Source: Diaminobutyricibacter sp049994905 (GTDB lineage Bacteria; Actinomycetota; Actinomycetes; Actinomycetales; Microbacteriaceae). From it: DNA of 64,000 nt. Where the stretch lies: contig NZ_CP188258.1 of assembly GCF_049994905.1 (NCBI RefSeq), forward strand, positions 1,984,001 through 2,048,000, given 5' to 3'. Below the pieces are notes generated by a model. It had not been told where the DNA came from. It ran no database searches and worked only from the letters and a program-made list of their open reading frames with translations. The position numbers and the translations under genes were made by a program. Below are positions 36,175 to 44,018 of this stretch, piece by piece. The first letter of the stretch is position 1, and every line of letters starts with the position of its first letter.

Positions 36175-36390
36175 ATGCCGCCTGTTGCTTGGCTCGTAGT
36201 CGCTGGCGTCCTGCTTGTGTGGGTTCTGTACTACGTTGCGATGCCATATGCACGACGATTCGACCGGCGTATGGCCGACAAGCGCGAGGCTGCAGGGAAG
36301 CCGCGATCAATTGTGCCGCCGTGGGTCATGTTCGTCGGGGCTGGCTTGATGATCGTCGTAGGCGTGCTGCTGATGAACACGCCAAGCTGA
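36175..36390 (+). CDS. small two-helix membrane protein (island)
   Basis: A 71-residue protein (MPPVAWLVVAGVLLVWVLYY) with GGGAGGAAG five bases upstream of the ATG, a strong ribosome site. Two hydrophobic helices (VAWLVVAGVLLVWVLYYVAM and PPWVMFVGAGLMIVVGVLLM) flank a basic loop (ARRFDRRMADKREAAGKPRS), presumably cytosolic. It begins inside the region where the integrase-like fragment would have continued upstream. No known family. Confidence 0.65.
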   Translation: MPPVAWLVVAGVLLVWVLYYVAMPYARRFDRRMADKREAAGKPRSIVPPWVMFVGAGLMIVVGVLLMNTPS

Positions 36391-36414
36391 GCGCCGATAC
36401 AAGTCGGCGAGCCG

Positions 36415-36564
36415 CTACTGAGCAGCGTCGATCGCTAGGTCGATCTCGATCTCGCGCCATGCCTCGGACATCTTGCGGAGCGAGTCGGCGTGACCGTAGA
36501 AACCGAGTGCCGAGATGTCCGAGCGCGTGGTCAGAGAACTGGATTTTCGGCATCCCCGGTTGGC
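36415..36564 (-). pseudogene. 3' fragment of an unidentified gene
   Basis: A minus-strand frame from a TAA to a TAG reads SLTTRSDISALGFYGHADSL and then KMSEAWREIEIDLAIDAAQ. The composition (acidic, amphipathic) is protein-like, unlike the Arg-rich alternative frames. It has no start codon apart from an internal ATG. It is probably the C-terminal end of a gene whose front was lost, next to the tRNA-Gly end of the island. The family was not recognised. Confidence 0.35.
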
Positions 36565-36611
36565 TTAATGCGACGCAGTAGAAGGAAACAGCCGGTAAAT
36601 CGGGCTTTTTG

Positions 36612-36685
36612 TGGAGGGGATGACGGGAATCGAACCCGCGTAATCAGTTTGGAAGACTGAGGCTCTACCATTGAGCTACATCCCC
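36612..36685 (-). tRNA. tRNA-Gly (anticodon TCC)
   Basis: Read on the minus strand: acceptor GGGGATG/CATCCCC, D arm GCTCAATGGTAGAGC, anticodon loop with TCC (CTTCCAA), T arm GCGGGTTCGATTCCCGT, discriminator T and an encoded CCA. Its 3' half is the integration target repeated 3000 bp away. The element boundary therefore coincides with the tRNA 3' end. Confidence 0.95.
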
Positions 36686-36863
36686 GCGCCGGCTCGGCCG
36701 GGCACCCGAACATCGTAGTACAGGTTCACTGGGCGCTCTGACCACCACGCTGCCGTGGGTCAGCGGGCTCCATGCCGGTGCAGTAGACTTGCGCGTGGTC
36801 TTTCGCCCCCGACGAGTTCGTTCGCGTCGCGGTAACGGACCGGCGGGTTGAGGTCGACGAACC

Positions 36864-36941
36864 CGGGGCGTAGCTCAGCTTGGCTAGAGCGCCCGCTTTG
36901 GGAGCGGGAGGTCGCAGGTTCGAATCCTGTCGCCCCGACCA
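36864..36941 (+). tRNA. tRNA-Pro (anticodon TGG)
   Basis: Acceptor CGGGGCG/CGCCCCG, D arm GCTCAGCTTGGCTAGAGC, anticodon stem CCCGC/GCGGG with loop TTTGGGA (anticodon TGG), T arm GCAGGTTCGAATCCTGT, discriminator A and encoded CCA. It lies just ahead of tig, 52 bases from its start, and may share its transcript. Confidence 0.96.
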
Positions 36942-36993
36942 ACCTCATAACCTCCGCAAAGACCATCGTTCAACTATCAGGAGAACCCAACAC

Positions 36994-38400
36994 GTGAAGA
37001 CCACGGTCGAAAAGCTCAGCCCCACACGCGCGAAGCTCACCATCTCGGTGACGCCGGAGGAGTTGAAGCCCAGCATCACCCACGCCTACGGGCACATCGC
37101 CGAGCAGGTCAACATCCCCGGCTTCCGCAAGGGCAAGGTTCCGCCGGCCATCATCGACCAGCGGGTCGGCAAGGCCGCCGTTCTCGAGCACGCGGTCAAC
37201 GAGGGCCTCGACGGCTTCTACCGCCAGGCCGTCGAAGAGAACGAGCTGCGCACCCTCGGTCGCCCCGAGGCCGACATCACCGAGTGGCCCAACGAGAAGG
37301 ACTTCTCCGGCGACCTGCTGCTCACCATCGAGGTCGACGTGCGCCCCGAGCTCACGCTCCCCGACTACAACAACCTCAAGATCACGGTCGACGCGGCCGA
37401 GGTCAGCGTCGATGACGTGGAAGAGGAGCTCGACGGCCTGCGCAGCCGCTTCGGCACTCTCGTCACGGTAGACCGCCCGGCCAGGACCGGCGACTTCGCC
37501 CAGATCGACCTGGTTGCCACGATCGGCGACCAGGAGGTCGACACCGCCAACAGCATCTCGTACGAGATCGGCTCCGGCGAGCTCATCGAGGGCATCGACG
37601 AGGCACTCGACTCACTGAGCGCGGGGGAGACCACCACGTTCGAGGCTCCGCTGATGGGTGGAGACCACGAGGGCGAGAACGCCCAGATCACGGTAACCAT
37701 TTCCGCTGTCAAGGAGCGCGAGCTTCCCGAGGCCGACGACGACTTCGCCCAGATCGCGAGCGAGTTCGACACGATCGGCGAGCTCCGCAGCAGCCTGCGC
37801 ACGCAGGTCGAGCGTTCCAAGACCTTCGGTCAGGGCGCGGATGCACGCAACCAGCTCGTCGAGAAGCTCCTCGAGCTCGTCGAGGTGCCGATTCCAGCCA
37901 AGCTCGTCGAAGACGAGGTGCACCGTCACCTCGAGAGCGAGAACCGCCTCGAAGACGACGTGCACCGCGCCGAGGTCACCGAGTCGAGCGAGCGCACCTT
38001 CCGCACGCAGATCCTTCTCGACGAGATCGCCCAGGCCGAGAACGTCAAGGTCAGCCAGGACGAGCTGACGCAGTACCTCATCCAGGGTGCGGCGCAGTAC
38101 GGCATGGAGCCGAACGAGTTCGTTCAGGTGCTCAGCGAGAACGGGCAGATTCCGTCGATGGTCGGTGAGGTCGCCCGCAACAAGGCCCTCGCGATCGTTC
38201 TCGGCCGTGCCGACGTGACCGACACCAACGGCAACAAGGTCGACCTGGCCGAGTTCACGGCCGTCGACAACGGTGACGAAGACAGCGAGAACATCTTCGA
38301 AGAGGTCGTCGAGACCGCCGACGCTGCCGAAGCGGAAGAAGCCGCTGAAGAAGAGGCCGCCGAGGCTGAGAAGCCGGCCAAGAAGTCGAAGAAGAAGTAG
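36994..38400 (+). CDS. tig: trigger factor, ribosome-bound peptidyl-prolyl isomerase
   Basis: A 468-residue chaperone that meets nascent chains at the ribosome exit. The N-terminal ribosome-binding domain has GFRKGKVPPAIIDQRVG (the GFRxGK signature at about 44-49). An FKBP-type PPIase domain follows (RPARTGDFAQIDLVATIGDQEV to FEAPLMGGDHEGENAQITV). The C-terminal helical arms end in an acidic/Lys tail (DAAEAEEAAEEEAAEAEKPA). The start is GTG at 36994 with CAGGAGA ten bases upstream. A strong hairpin terminator follows. Confidence 0.97.
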   Translation: MKTTVEKLSPTRAKLTISVTPEELKPSITHAYGHIAEQVNIPGFRKGKVPPAIIDQRVGKAAVLEHAVNEGLDGFYRQAVEENELRTLGRPEADITEWPNEKDFSGDLLLTIEVDVRPELTLPDYNNLKITVDAAEVSVDDVEEELDGLRSRFGTLVTVDRPARTGDFAQIDLVATIGDQEVDTANSISYEIGSGELIEGIDEALDSLSAGETTTFEAPLMGGDHEGENAQITVTISAVKERELPEADDDFAQIASEFDTIGELRSSLRTQVERSKTFGQGADARNQLVEKLLELVEVPIPAKLVEDEVHRHLESENRLEDDVHRAEVTESSERTFRTQILLDEIAQAENVKVSQDELTQYLIQGAAQYGMEPNEFVQVLSENGQIPSMVGEVARNKALAIVLGRADVTDTNGNKVDLAEFTAVDNGDEDSENIFEEVVETADAAEAEEAAEEEAAEAEKPAKKSKKK

Positions 38401-38414
38401 CAGTACACAAGCGT

Positions 38415-38450
38415 GAACGGGCCGGGCATCGAACGATGTCCGGCCCGTTC
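38415..38450 (+). terminator. tig terminator
   Basis: A 17-bp stem (38415-38431 with 38434-38450, one G:T wobble) with a tight loop, 15 bases after the tig stop. The outer GAACGGGCC/GGCCCGTTC arm recurs in similar form at 40538-40574. Confidence 0.88.
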
Positions 38451-38546
38451 TGCATGAGCCGGCCGCTGTAGTTGTCAAAGACGGTCAGTGCAACCCAGTG
38501 GCACTAGCCATTCTTGACAAATAGACGACAAGACGGGACGCCAACG

Positions 38547-39056
38547 ATGAACGACTGGGATGCGCGGGTCAACGCGGTATGGACGCAGGCGGGCGCTCTC
38601 GGCGAGGATGCCGTCGTCGAACGCATCGATGAGCTCGTCGCCGAACGACCGGTGGACGACCCCCGCGCCGCATTCGAGGCGGCGGGAGCCCGCGACTACG
38701 CGGGCCTCGAAGCGGATGCCGAACCCCTCTACCGCCGCGCCCTCGCTCTCGGGCTCACCTCCCCGCACCGGGCGCAGGCGGTCATCCAGCTGGCCAGCAC
38801 CCTCCGCAACCTGGGCCGCGCCGACGAAAGCGTCACGCTGCTCCGCGACGAGCTGGCCCAGCGTCCCGACGACGAACTCGCTGACGCCGTGCGCGCCTTC
38901 CTCGCGCTCGCGCTCGTGAGCGGAGGGGATGCGGTGGCCGGCGCATCCGTCGCCCTCGGAGCGCTCGCGTCACATCTCCCGCTCTACCGCCGGGCCGTCG
39001 CGGCGTACGCGGCCGAACTCGTCACCGGGCCGGCCGGAGATGGGGCTCAGGGTTGA
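38547..39056 (+). CDS. tetratricopeptide-repeat-like protein
   Basis: A 169-residue helical protein (MNDWDARVNAVWTQAGALGE). The core reads as TPR-type helix pairs: YAGLEADAEPLYRRALALGL, RAQAVIQLASTLRNLGRADE and SVTLLRDELAQRPDDELADAV. This is the Tetratrico_5-like family, with no enzymatic motif. It may act as a small adaptor. It lies between tig and clpP1 on the same strand, but terminator-like structures on both sides suggest a separate transcript. Confidence 0.8.
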   Translation: MNDWDARVNAVWTQAGALGEDAVVERIDELVAERPVDDPRAAFEAAGARDYAGLEADAEPLYRRALALGLTSPHRAQAVIQLASTLRNLGRADESVTLLRDELAQRPDDELADAVRAFLALALVSGGDAVAGASVALGALASHLPLYRRAVAAYAAELVTGPAGDGAQG

Positions 39057-39116
39057 GAAAGACTGGAGCCGCGAAGCGGCCTGTGCTGTTCACTGCCCAC
39101 CGCACTGTGCTTGTTG

Positions 39117-39163
39117 GTTCGGCGTGGGCAGATGGCCGGCGCGGCTATCTGCCCACGGCGAAC
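39117..39163. repeat. long inverted repeat upstream of clpP1
   Basis: Arms GTTCGGCGTGGGCAGAT (39117-39133) and its complement (39147-39163) pair at 16 of 17 positions around a 13-base loop. It lies 60 bases after the TPR gene and about 67 before clpP1. It may terminate the TPR transcript or regulate clp entry. A -10-like TATAGA (39189-39194) between it and clpP1 suggests the clp promoter lies downstream of it. Confidence 0.7.
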
Positions 39164-39229
39164 AGCGCGGATTCCGCCGCGCCGCTCCTATAGATTCGAT
39201 TCCGAAGCGACAACGAAATGGAGCGAGAC

Positions 39230-39826
39230 ATGGCCGAATCGGGCATGCAACCGAGTGTTTTTGACCGACTCTTGAAGGACCGCATCATCTGGCTCGGGTC
39301 GGAGGTGCGTGACGAGAACGCCAACGAGATCGCGGCGAAGCTGCTCCTGCTCGCGGCAGAGGACTCCAAGCGGGACATCTACCTGTACATCAACTCGCCC
39401 GGCGGATCGATCACCGCGGGCATGGCGATCTACGACACGATGCAGTTCGTACCGAACGACATCGTCACCGTGGGAATCGGCATGGCGGCGTCGATGGGGC
39501 AACTGCTGCTGACGGCGGGCAGCAAGGGCAAGCGATACATCACGCCGAATGCGCGTGTTCTCCTCCACCAGCCCCACGGTGGGTTCGGTGGAACCGCGAG
39601 CGACATCCAGACCCAGGCAGCGCTCATCCTCGACATGAAGAAGCGCCTCGCCGAGATCACCGCCGCCCAGACGGGCAAGTCGGTGGAGCAGATCAACGCC
39701 GACGGCGACCGCGACCGGTGGTTCACCGCCCAGGAGGCGCTTGAGTACGGCTTCGTCGACCACATCCGCGAGACCGCGACCGAAGTCGTCGGCGGCGGCG
39801 GCACGGCCGGCTCGGAATCCAAGTAG
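39230..39826 (+). CDS. clpP1: ATP-dependent Clp protease proteolytic subunit 1
   Basis: A 198-residue serine protease. The catalytic Ser lies in GIGMAASMGQLLL, the His in LLHQPHGG, and the Asp further along near SVEQINADGDRDRW. ClpP1 and ClpP2 assemble into a mixed tetradecamer served by ClpX or ClpC. The ATG at 39230 (MAESGMQPSVFD) has GGAG seven bases upstream and is preferred to the ATG at 39218. A -10-like TATAGA precedes it. clpP2 follows after 26 bases in the same operon. Confidence 0.96.
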   Translation: MAESGMQPSVFDRLLKDRIIWLGSEVRDENANEIAAKLLLLAAEDSKRDIYLYINSPGGSITAGMAIYDTMQFVPNDIVTVGIGMAASMGQLLLTAGSKGKRYITPNARVLLHQPHGGFGGTASDIQTQAALILDMKKRLAEITAAQTGKSVEQINADGDRDRWFTAQEALEYGFVDHIRETATEVVGGGGTAGSESK

Positions 39827-39852
39827 AGACCACCGGAAGGAATAGGAAAGAC

Positions 39853-40521
39853 ATGAACATCCCCACTTTCGGCGGACAAGCGTTCAACGGGATCCAGGCC
39901 CCGGGCTCGCGGTACATCCTGCCGAGCTTCGAGGAGCGCACAGCCTACGGCTACAAGCGCCAGGACCCGTACGCGAAGCTCTTCGAGGACCGCATCATCT
40001 TCCTCGGAGTGCAGGTCGACGACGCGTCAGCTGACGACATCATGGCCCAGCTGCTCGTGCTCGAAAGCCAGGATCCCGACCGCGACATCGTCATGTACAT
40101 CAACTCGCCCGGTGGCTCGTTCACCGCGATGACGGCGATCTACGACACGATGCAGTACATCCGCCCGCACATCCAGACGGTCGTGCTCGGCCAGGCTGCA
40201 TCTGCAGCAGCCGTGCTGACCGCAGCCGGAACGCCGGGCAAGCGACTCGCCCTGCCGAATGCGCGCATCCTCATCCACCAGCCTGCCGTCGGCGAAGCCG
40301 GCCAGGGCCAGGCGTCGGACATCGAGATCCAGGCGAACGAGATCATGCGCATGCGCACCTGGCTGGAGGAGACGCTCGCGCGCCACTCCAACCGTTCGCA
40401 GGACCAGGTCAACAAGGACATCGACCGCGACAAGATCCTGTCCGCCGAAGAGGCGCTCGAGTACGGTCTCATCGACCAGGTGCTGACCAGCCGTAAGAAC
40501 CTGCCGGCACTCGTCAAGTAG
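39853..40521 (+). CDS. clpP2: ATP-dependent Clp protease proteolytic subunit 2
   Basis: A 222-residue paralogue of ClpP1. The catalytic Ser is in LGQAASAAAVLTAAGTPGKR and the His in RILIHQPA. It starts MNIPTFGGQAFNGIQAPGSRYILPSFEERTAYG, a ClpP2-type N-terminus with the propeptide region. Actinobacteria need both ClpP1 and ClpP2 for an active core. It follows clpP1 after 26 bases, with GAAGGAATAGGAA upstream. A perfect hairpin (40538-40574) comes 16 bases after the stop. Confidence 0.96.
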   Translation: MNIPTFGGQAFNGIQAPGSRYILPSFEERTAYGYKRQDPYAKLFEDRIIFLGVQVDDASADDIMAQLLVLESQDPDRDIVMYINSPGGSFTAMTAIYDTMQYIRPHIQTVVLGQAASAAAVLTAAGTPGKRLALPNARILIHQPAVGEAGQGQASDIEIQANEIMRMRTWLEETLARHSNRSQDQVNKDIDRDKILSAEEALEYGLIDQVLTSRKNLPALVK

Positions 40522-40531
40522 AGTCTCCGGC

Positions 40532-41278
40532 ATGACCGAACGGGGCGATCGTCTGGACGACGATCGCCCCGTTCGTCGCGTCAGGGCGTACCAGGATGCT
40601 CCGTGGGACCCCGACGTCTGGCCGGCGACGATCCCGGCCGTCGCCCAGGTGTTGCTCGAGGGGCTCGAACTCGCGAGCGGTGTGACATTCCTGGTCGGCG
40701 AGAACGGAAGCGGCAAGTCCACGCTCGTCGAGGGCATCGCGACTGCGTACGGGCTGCCGGCCGAGGGCGGCAGCAATCAGGGCTCCCACGTGACGCGTGC
40801 GTCGGAATCGCCCCTGGGCGAATGGCTGTTGGTCGAAAGGAGCCCAACAGCCGCGCGATGGGGCTTCTTTTTGCGCGCTGAGACGATGCACGGCTATTAC
40901 ACCTACCTCGAAGCGCTCGGTGGTCCGGATGCCGTGCTGCACTCGCTCAGTCACGGCGAGTCGTTCAATGAGCTGCTTCAGACGAAACTCAATCACCCGC
41001 AGTTCGTGGCCGGGCTCATCGTGCTCGACGAACCCGAAGCCGCCCTGTCCTTCGAGTCGACTCTGCGCTGGCTCGCCAATCTCAACGAGATGGTGAAGCG
41101 GGGAACACAGGTGCTCTGTGCGACCCATTCGCCGATTCTCGCCTCGCTGCCGGGTGCCCGCCTGCTGGAGACAGGAGAGTGGGGGATCCGTGAGAGCACG
41201 TGGGAAGACCTGGAGATCGTGCGGCACTGGAAGTTCTACCTCAGCGACCCGCAGCGGTATCTCCGGCACCTGCTGTGA
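40532..41278 (+). CDS. ABC/SMC-like AAA ATPase between clpP2 and clpX
   Basis: A 248-residue ATP-binding protein. Walker A VGENGSGKST at about residues 54-63, a signature-like LSHGESFNELLQ, Walker B VAGLIVLDEPEAALSF and switch His in VLCATHSPILASLPGAR. This is the AAA_21/ABC-like group of soluble ATPases found alone or in defence and repair contexts. The N-terminal RAYQDAPWDPDVWPATIPAV is family-typical, so translation must begin at or near 40532. That puts a perfect 16-bp hairpin inside its first 15 codons. Function unknown. Confidence 0.85.
   Translation: MTERGDRLDDDRPVRRVRAYQDAPWDPDVWPATIPAVAQVLLEGLELASGVTFLVGENGSGKSTLVEGIATAYGLPAEGGSNQGSHVTRASESPLGEWLLVERSPTAARWGFFLRAETMHGYYTYLEALGGPDAVLHSLSHGESFNELLQTKLNHPQFVAGLIVLDEPEAALSFESTLRWLANLNEMVKRGTQVLCATHSPILASLPGARLLETGEWGIRESTWEDLEIVRHWKFYLSDPQRYLRHLL
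40538..40574 (+). terminator. clpP2 terminator-like hairpin, overlapping the next start
   Basis: A perfect 16-bp stem GAACGGGGCGATCGTC (40538-40553) with its complement (40559-40574), loop tggac. It begins 16 bases past the clpP2 stop and lies six bases inside the following ATPase gene. It is of the same GAACGGG...CCCGTTC style as the tig terminator. It can terminate or attenuate, and could mask the ATPase start. Confidence 0.8.
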
Positions 41279-41389
41279 CGCGAATCGCTGACGGCGAACG
41301 CGCCGAAAGACCAATTGCGGCACGGGTGCCCATCTTTGTCGCAAGCACAGGCTAGGCTCGGAGAAAGTACCCAAGGAGGAGGGTGACGG

Positions 41390-42664
41390 ATGGCTCGCAT
41401 AGGGGAAAGCGCCGATCTGCTCAAGTGTTCCTTCTGTGGCAAGAGCCAGAAGCAGGTCCAGCAGCTCATCGCCGGTCCGGGCGTCTACATCTGCGACGAG
41501 TGCGTGGAACTCTGCAACGAGATCATCGAGGAGCGTCTCGCCGAGGCCGGCGAAGAAGCCAGCAGCGAGTTCGACCTTCCGAAGCCGAAAGAGATCTTCG
41601 GCTTCCTCGAGGAGTACGTGATCGGCCAGGAAGCCGCCAAGCGGGCACTGGCCGTCGCCGTCTACAACCACTACAAGAGGGTTCGTGCCCGGTCGACGAT
41701 CACGTCCGCCGACACGATCGACGACATCGAGATCGCCAAGAGCAACATCCTCCTCATCGGCCCGACCGGTTGTGGCAAGACCTACCTCGCACAGACCCTC
41801 GCGAAGCGTCTCAACGTTCCGTTCGCGGTCGCCGATGCCACCGCGCTCACCGAGGCGGGCTACGTCGGCGAAGATGTCGAGAACATCCTGCTCAAGCTCA
41901 TCCAGGCCGCGGACTACGACGTCAAGCGGGCTGAGACCGGCATCATCTACATCGACGAGGTCGACAAGATCGCCCGCAAGGCCGAGAACCCGTCGATCAC
42001 GCGCGACGTCTCAGGTGAGGGCGTGCAGCAAGCGCTCCTCAAGATCCTCGAGGGCACAGTGGCTTCGGTCCCGCCGCAGGGCGGTCGCAAGCACCCGCAT
42101 CAAGAATTCATCCAGATCGACACCACGAACGTCCTGTTCATCGTCGCCGGAGCGTTCGCGGGTCTCGAAGACATCATCTCCCAGCGCGCGGGCAAGAAGG
42201 GCATCGGCTTCGGCGCCCCGCTGCACAGCAAGGGTGACGACATGAACCTCTTCAGCGAGGTTCTTCCCGAAGACCTGCACAAGTTCGGTCTCATCCCCGA
42301 ATTCATCGGCCGGCTCCCCGTCGTGACCACGGTGACGCCGCTCGACCAGAGCGCGCTGATGCAGATCCTCACCGAGCCGAAGAATGCTCTCGTGCGCCAG
42401 TACCAGCGCATGTTCGAACTCGACGGCGTCGAACTCGATTTCGAGCACTCGGCCCTCGAGGCGATCGCCGACCTCGCCGTGCTCCGCAAGACGGGAGCGC
42501 GCGGTCTTCGGGCGATCATGGAAGAGGTGCTGGGGCCGATCATGTTCGAGGTTCCCTCGAGCAGCGAAGTCGCCCGCGTCGTCGTCACCCGTGAAGCGGT
42601 GCTCGAGAACGCCGCACCGACGATTGTCCCTCACCGCCCCCGTCGCGAAGAGAAATCCGCCTGA
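41390..42664 (+). CDS. clpX: ATP-dependent Clp protease ATP-binding subunit
   Basis: A 424-residue unfoldase. The N-terminal zinc-binding domain has LLKCSFCGKSQ and YICDECVELC (four Cys). AAA+ motifs follow: Walker A GPTGCGKTYLAQTLA (about residues 125-139), Walker B IIYIDEVDKI, pore loop GYVGEDVENI, and the ClpP-docking loop in the KKGIGFGAPL segment. It unfolds tagged substrates and feeds ClpP1P2. The ATG at 41390 has AAGGAGGAG well placed upstream. It is convergent with the ClC gene, with nine bases between. Confidence 0.97.
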   Translation: MARIGESADLLKCSFCGKSQKQVQQLIAGPGVYICDECVELCNEIIEERLAEAGEEASSEFDLPKPKEIFGFLEEYVIGQEAAKRALAVAVYNHYKRVRARSTITSADTIDDIEIAKSNILLIGPTGCGKTYLAQTLAKRLNVPFAVADATALTEAGYVGEDVENILLKLIQAADYDVKRAETGIIYIDEVDKIARKAENPSITRDVSGEGVQQALLKILEGTVASVPPQGGRKHPHQEFIQIDTTNVLFIVAGAFAGLEDIISQRAGKKGIGFGAPLHSKGDDMNLFSEVLPEDLHKFGLIPEFIGRLPVVTTVTPLDQSALMQILTEPKNALVRQYQRMFELDGVELDFEHSALEAIADLAVLRKTGARGLRAIMEEVLGPIMFEVPSSSEVARVVVTREAVLENAAPTIVPHRPRREEKSA

Positions 42665-42673
42665 CCCTGAGAG

Positions 42674-43975
42674 TCACGCACTCGTCGGCGACGGCGAAGG
42701 CTTATCGGCAACAGGCGGTTCGGCCGCGGGAATCAGCATCAACGGTGCCCGCGAAACCATGAGCCAGGTCGGCAACACGATCAGGCACAGCAGCGGAAGC
42801 ATTGCCGCCGAGCCTGTCACGGCAGCAGCGACGAAAAGCGCCACCCACCCGTCCCGGGCGATTGCAAGCGTCAGGCCGAGGATTCCGCACCCCACCGCCA
42901 CAGCCAGCGGAACGGAAGGGACCACCGCATTCGCCAGGACGCCCACCGCCGAACCGATGAAAACCGCCGGGAAGATTCGCCCACCCCGGAAGCCCGCGGA
43001 CGCGGCGACGACGAGAGCGACCACCTTGACAGCGACGATCCCGAGAAGCTGCCAACCCGAGAACTCGGCGCGACCCTGCACGAGCTCACTCATCTGCGCG
43101 AGCCCCTTGAACAGTGTGATCGGGCCGCCGATCGCACCGAGGACGCCGAGTACGGCGCCGCCAAGGGTGATGTACAGGACCGGATTTCCGATGCGGTGAA
43201 AGAACCGGTGCACGAGCGGGAACAGGAACACCGCGACCAGCCCGATGGCGGTCGCGACCACGCCGATGATCAGGCCGGAAAGCAGATCCACCGGCTGGAT
43301 CGTGGTGTAGGCGGGCATCGGCACCAGGAAGGTCGGATGATCGAGCAGCGTCATCGTGATCGACCCCGCCCCTGCGGCCACCAACGGAAGGAAGAGCCGA
43401 TCCCAGAGGGCACCACCGGTCTTCAGTGCCGCCACGATTCCCGTGAAGACGAGCGCCGCCGCCACCGGTGTGCCGAAGAGAGCGCCGATGGTTCCGGCCC
43501 CGGTGATCAGGATGATGAGGTTGCTGGGGATGCGCGGCCACAGTCGTGCCATCAGCGCGACCAGGAGCGCAGCGTTGATGGCGATGATCGGGTTCTCGGG
43601 GCCGAGGCTGACACCCCCGGCCAGGCCGAGAACGGTGACGACGATGAGCGAGGGGAGCACGCCCAGCCTCAGCGGCGGTGCCATGAGTTCGGTGGTCGCG
43701 GTGTCCGGGCCCCCATGACCCGGCACGAACCGGACGACCAGGCCGACAGCAAGACCCGTGAGCGTGAGCACGCCGAAGATCCACCACCCCGACGAACCGT
43801 CGATGCCGAGCGCCTTCGGCAGGTTCGTCCACACGCCGTCGTCGACGAGTGCGGAGACCTCGTCAAGGGCCCACAGAACGAGCGCGGACACCACGCCGAT
43901 CAGGACCGCTGGGATCGCCAGCCTCACCAGCGTCCGAAGAGGGAGATCGGTATTCGATGCCGGTTGATCCGTCAT
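42674..43975 (-). CDS. ClC-family chloride channel or antiporter
   Basis: A 433-residue membrane protein with many hydrophobic helices of the voltage-gated ClC fold. The selectivity segments GGVSLGPENPIIAINAALL (GxExP, external gating Glu) and GTPVAAALVFTG are present, plus AGFRGGRIFPAVFIGSAVG further on. The conserved Glu and GRIFP place it among Cl-/H+ exchangers rather than fluoride channels. The tail is Pro/Ser-rich. It stands alone, convergent with clpX and in the same direction as dcp. Confidence 0.9.
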   Translation of the reverse strand: MTDQPASNTDLPLRTLVRLAIPAVLIGVVSALVLWALDEVSALVDDGVWTNLPKALGIDGSSGWWIFGVLTLTGLAVGLVVRFVPGHGGPDTATTELMAPPLRLGVLPSLIVVTVLGLAGGVSLGPENPIIAINAALLVALMARLWPRIPSNLIILITGAGTIGALFGTPVAAALVFTGIVAALKTGGALWDRLFLPLVAAGAGSITMTLLDHPTFLVPMPAYTTIQPVDLLSGLIIGVVATAIGLVAVFLFPLVHRFFHRIGNPVLYITLGGAVLGVLGAIGGPITLFKGLAQMSELVQGRAEFSGWQLLGIVAVKVVALVVAASAGFRGGRIFPAVFIGSAVGVLANAVVPSVPLAVAVGCGILGLTLAIARDGWVALFVAAAVTGSAAMLPLLCLIVLPTWLMVSRAPLMLIPAAEPPVADKPSPSPTSA

Positions 43976-44018
43976 GGTGCCCCATTCGTCGGTGTTACCC
44001 CTGTGGTGTGGCGGCTGG

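Larger units (their letters stand above)
33612..36657. mobile_element. tRNA-Gly-flanked genomic island remnant
   Basis: A 46-bp block from the tRNA-Gly gene (36612-36657: 3' end through the anticodon region) recurs at 33612-33657 with two mismatches, exactly 3000 bp away. This is the footprint left when an element integrates at a tRNA 3' end: the tRNA stays whole at one side and a partial copy marks the other. The interval has A/T-richer genes, four small membrane proteins and two apparent gene fragments, one integrase-like. There is no intact integrase, so it is probably a decayed or cargo-only island. Confidence 0.7.

Noticed and set aside
39061..39229. ClgR-type operator before clpP1
   Set aside because: A GCCGC-GAA-GCGGC palindrome is present, but its three-base spacing does not fit the CGC-N5-GCG pattern that I know for ClgR.
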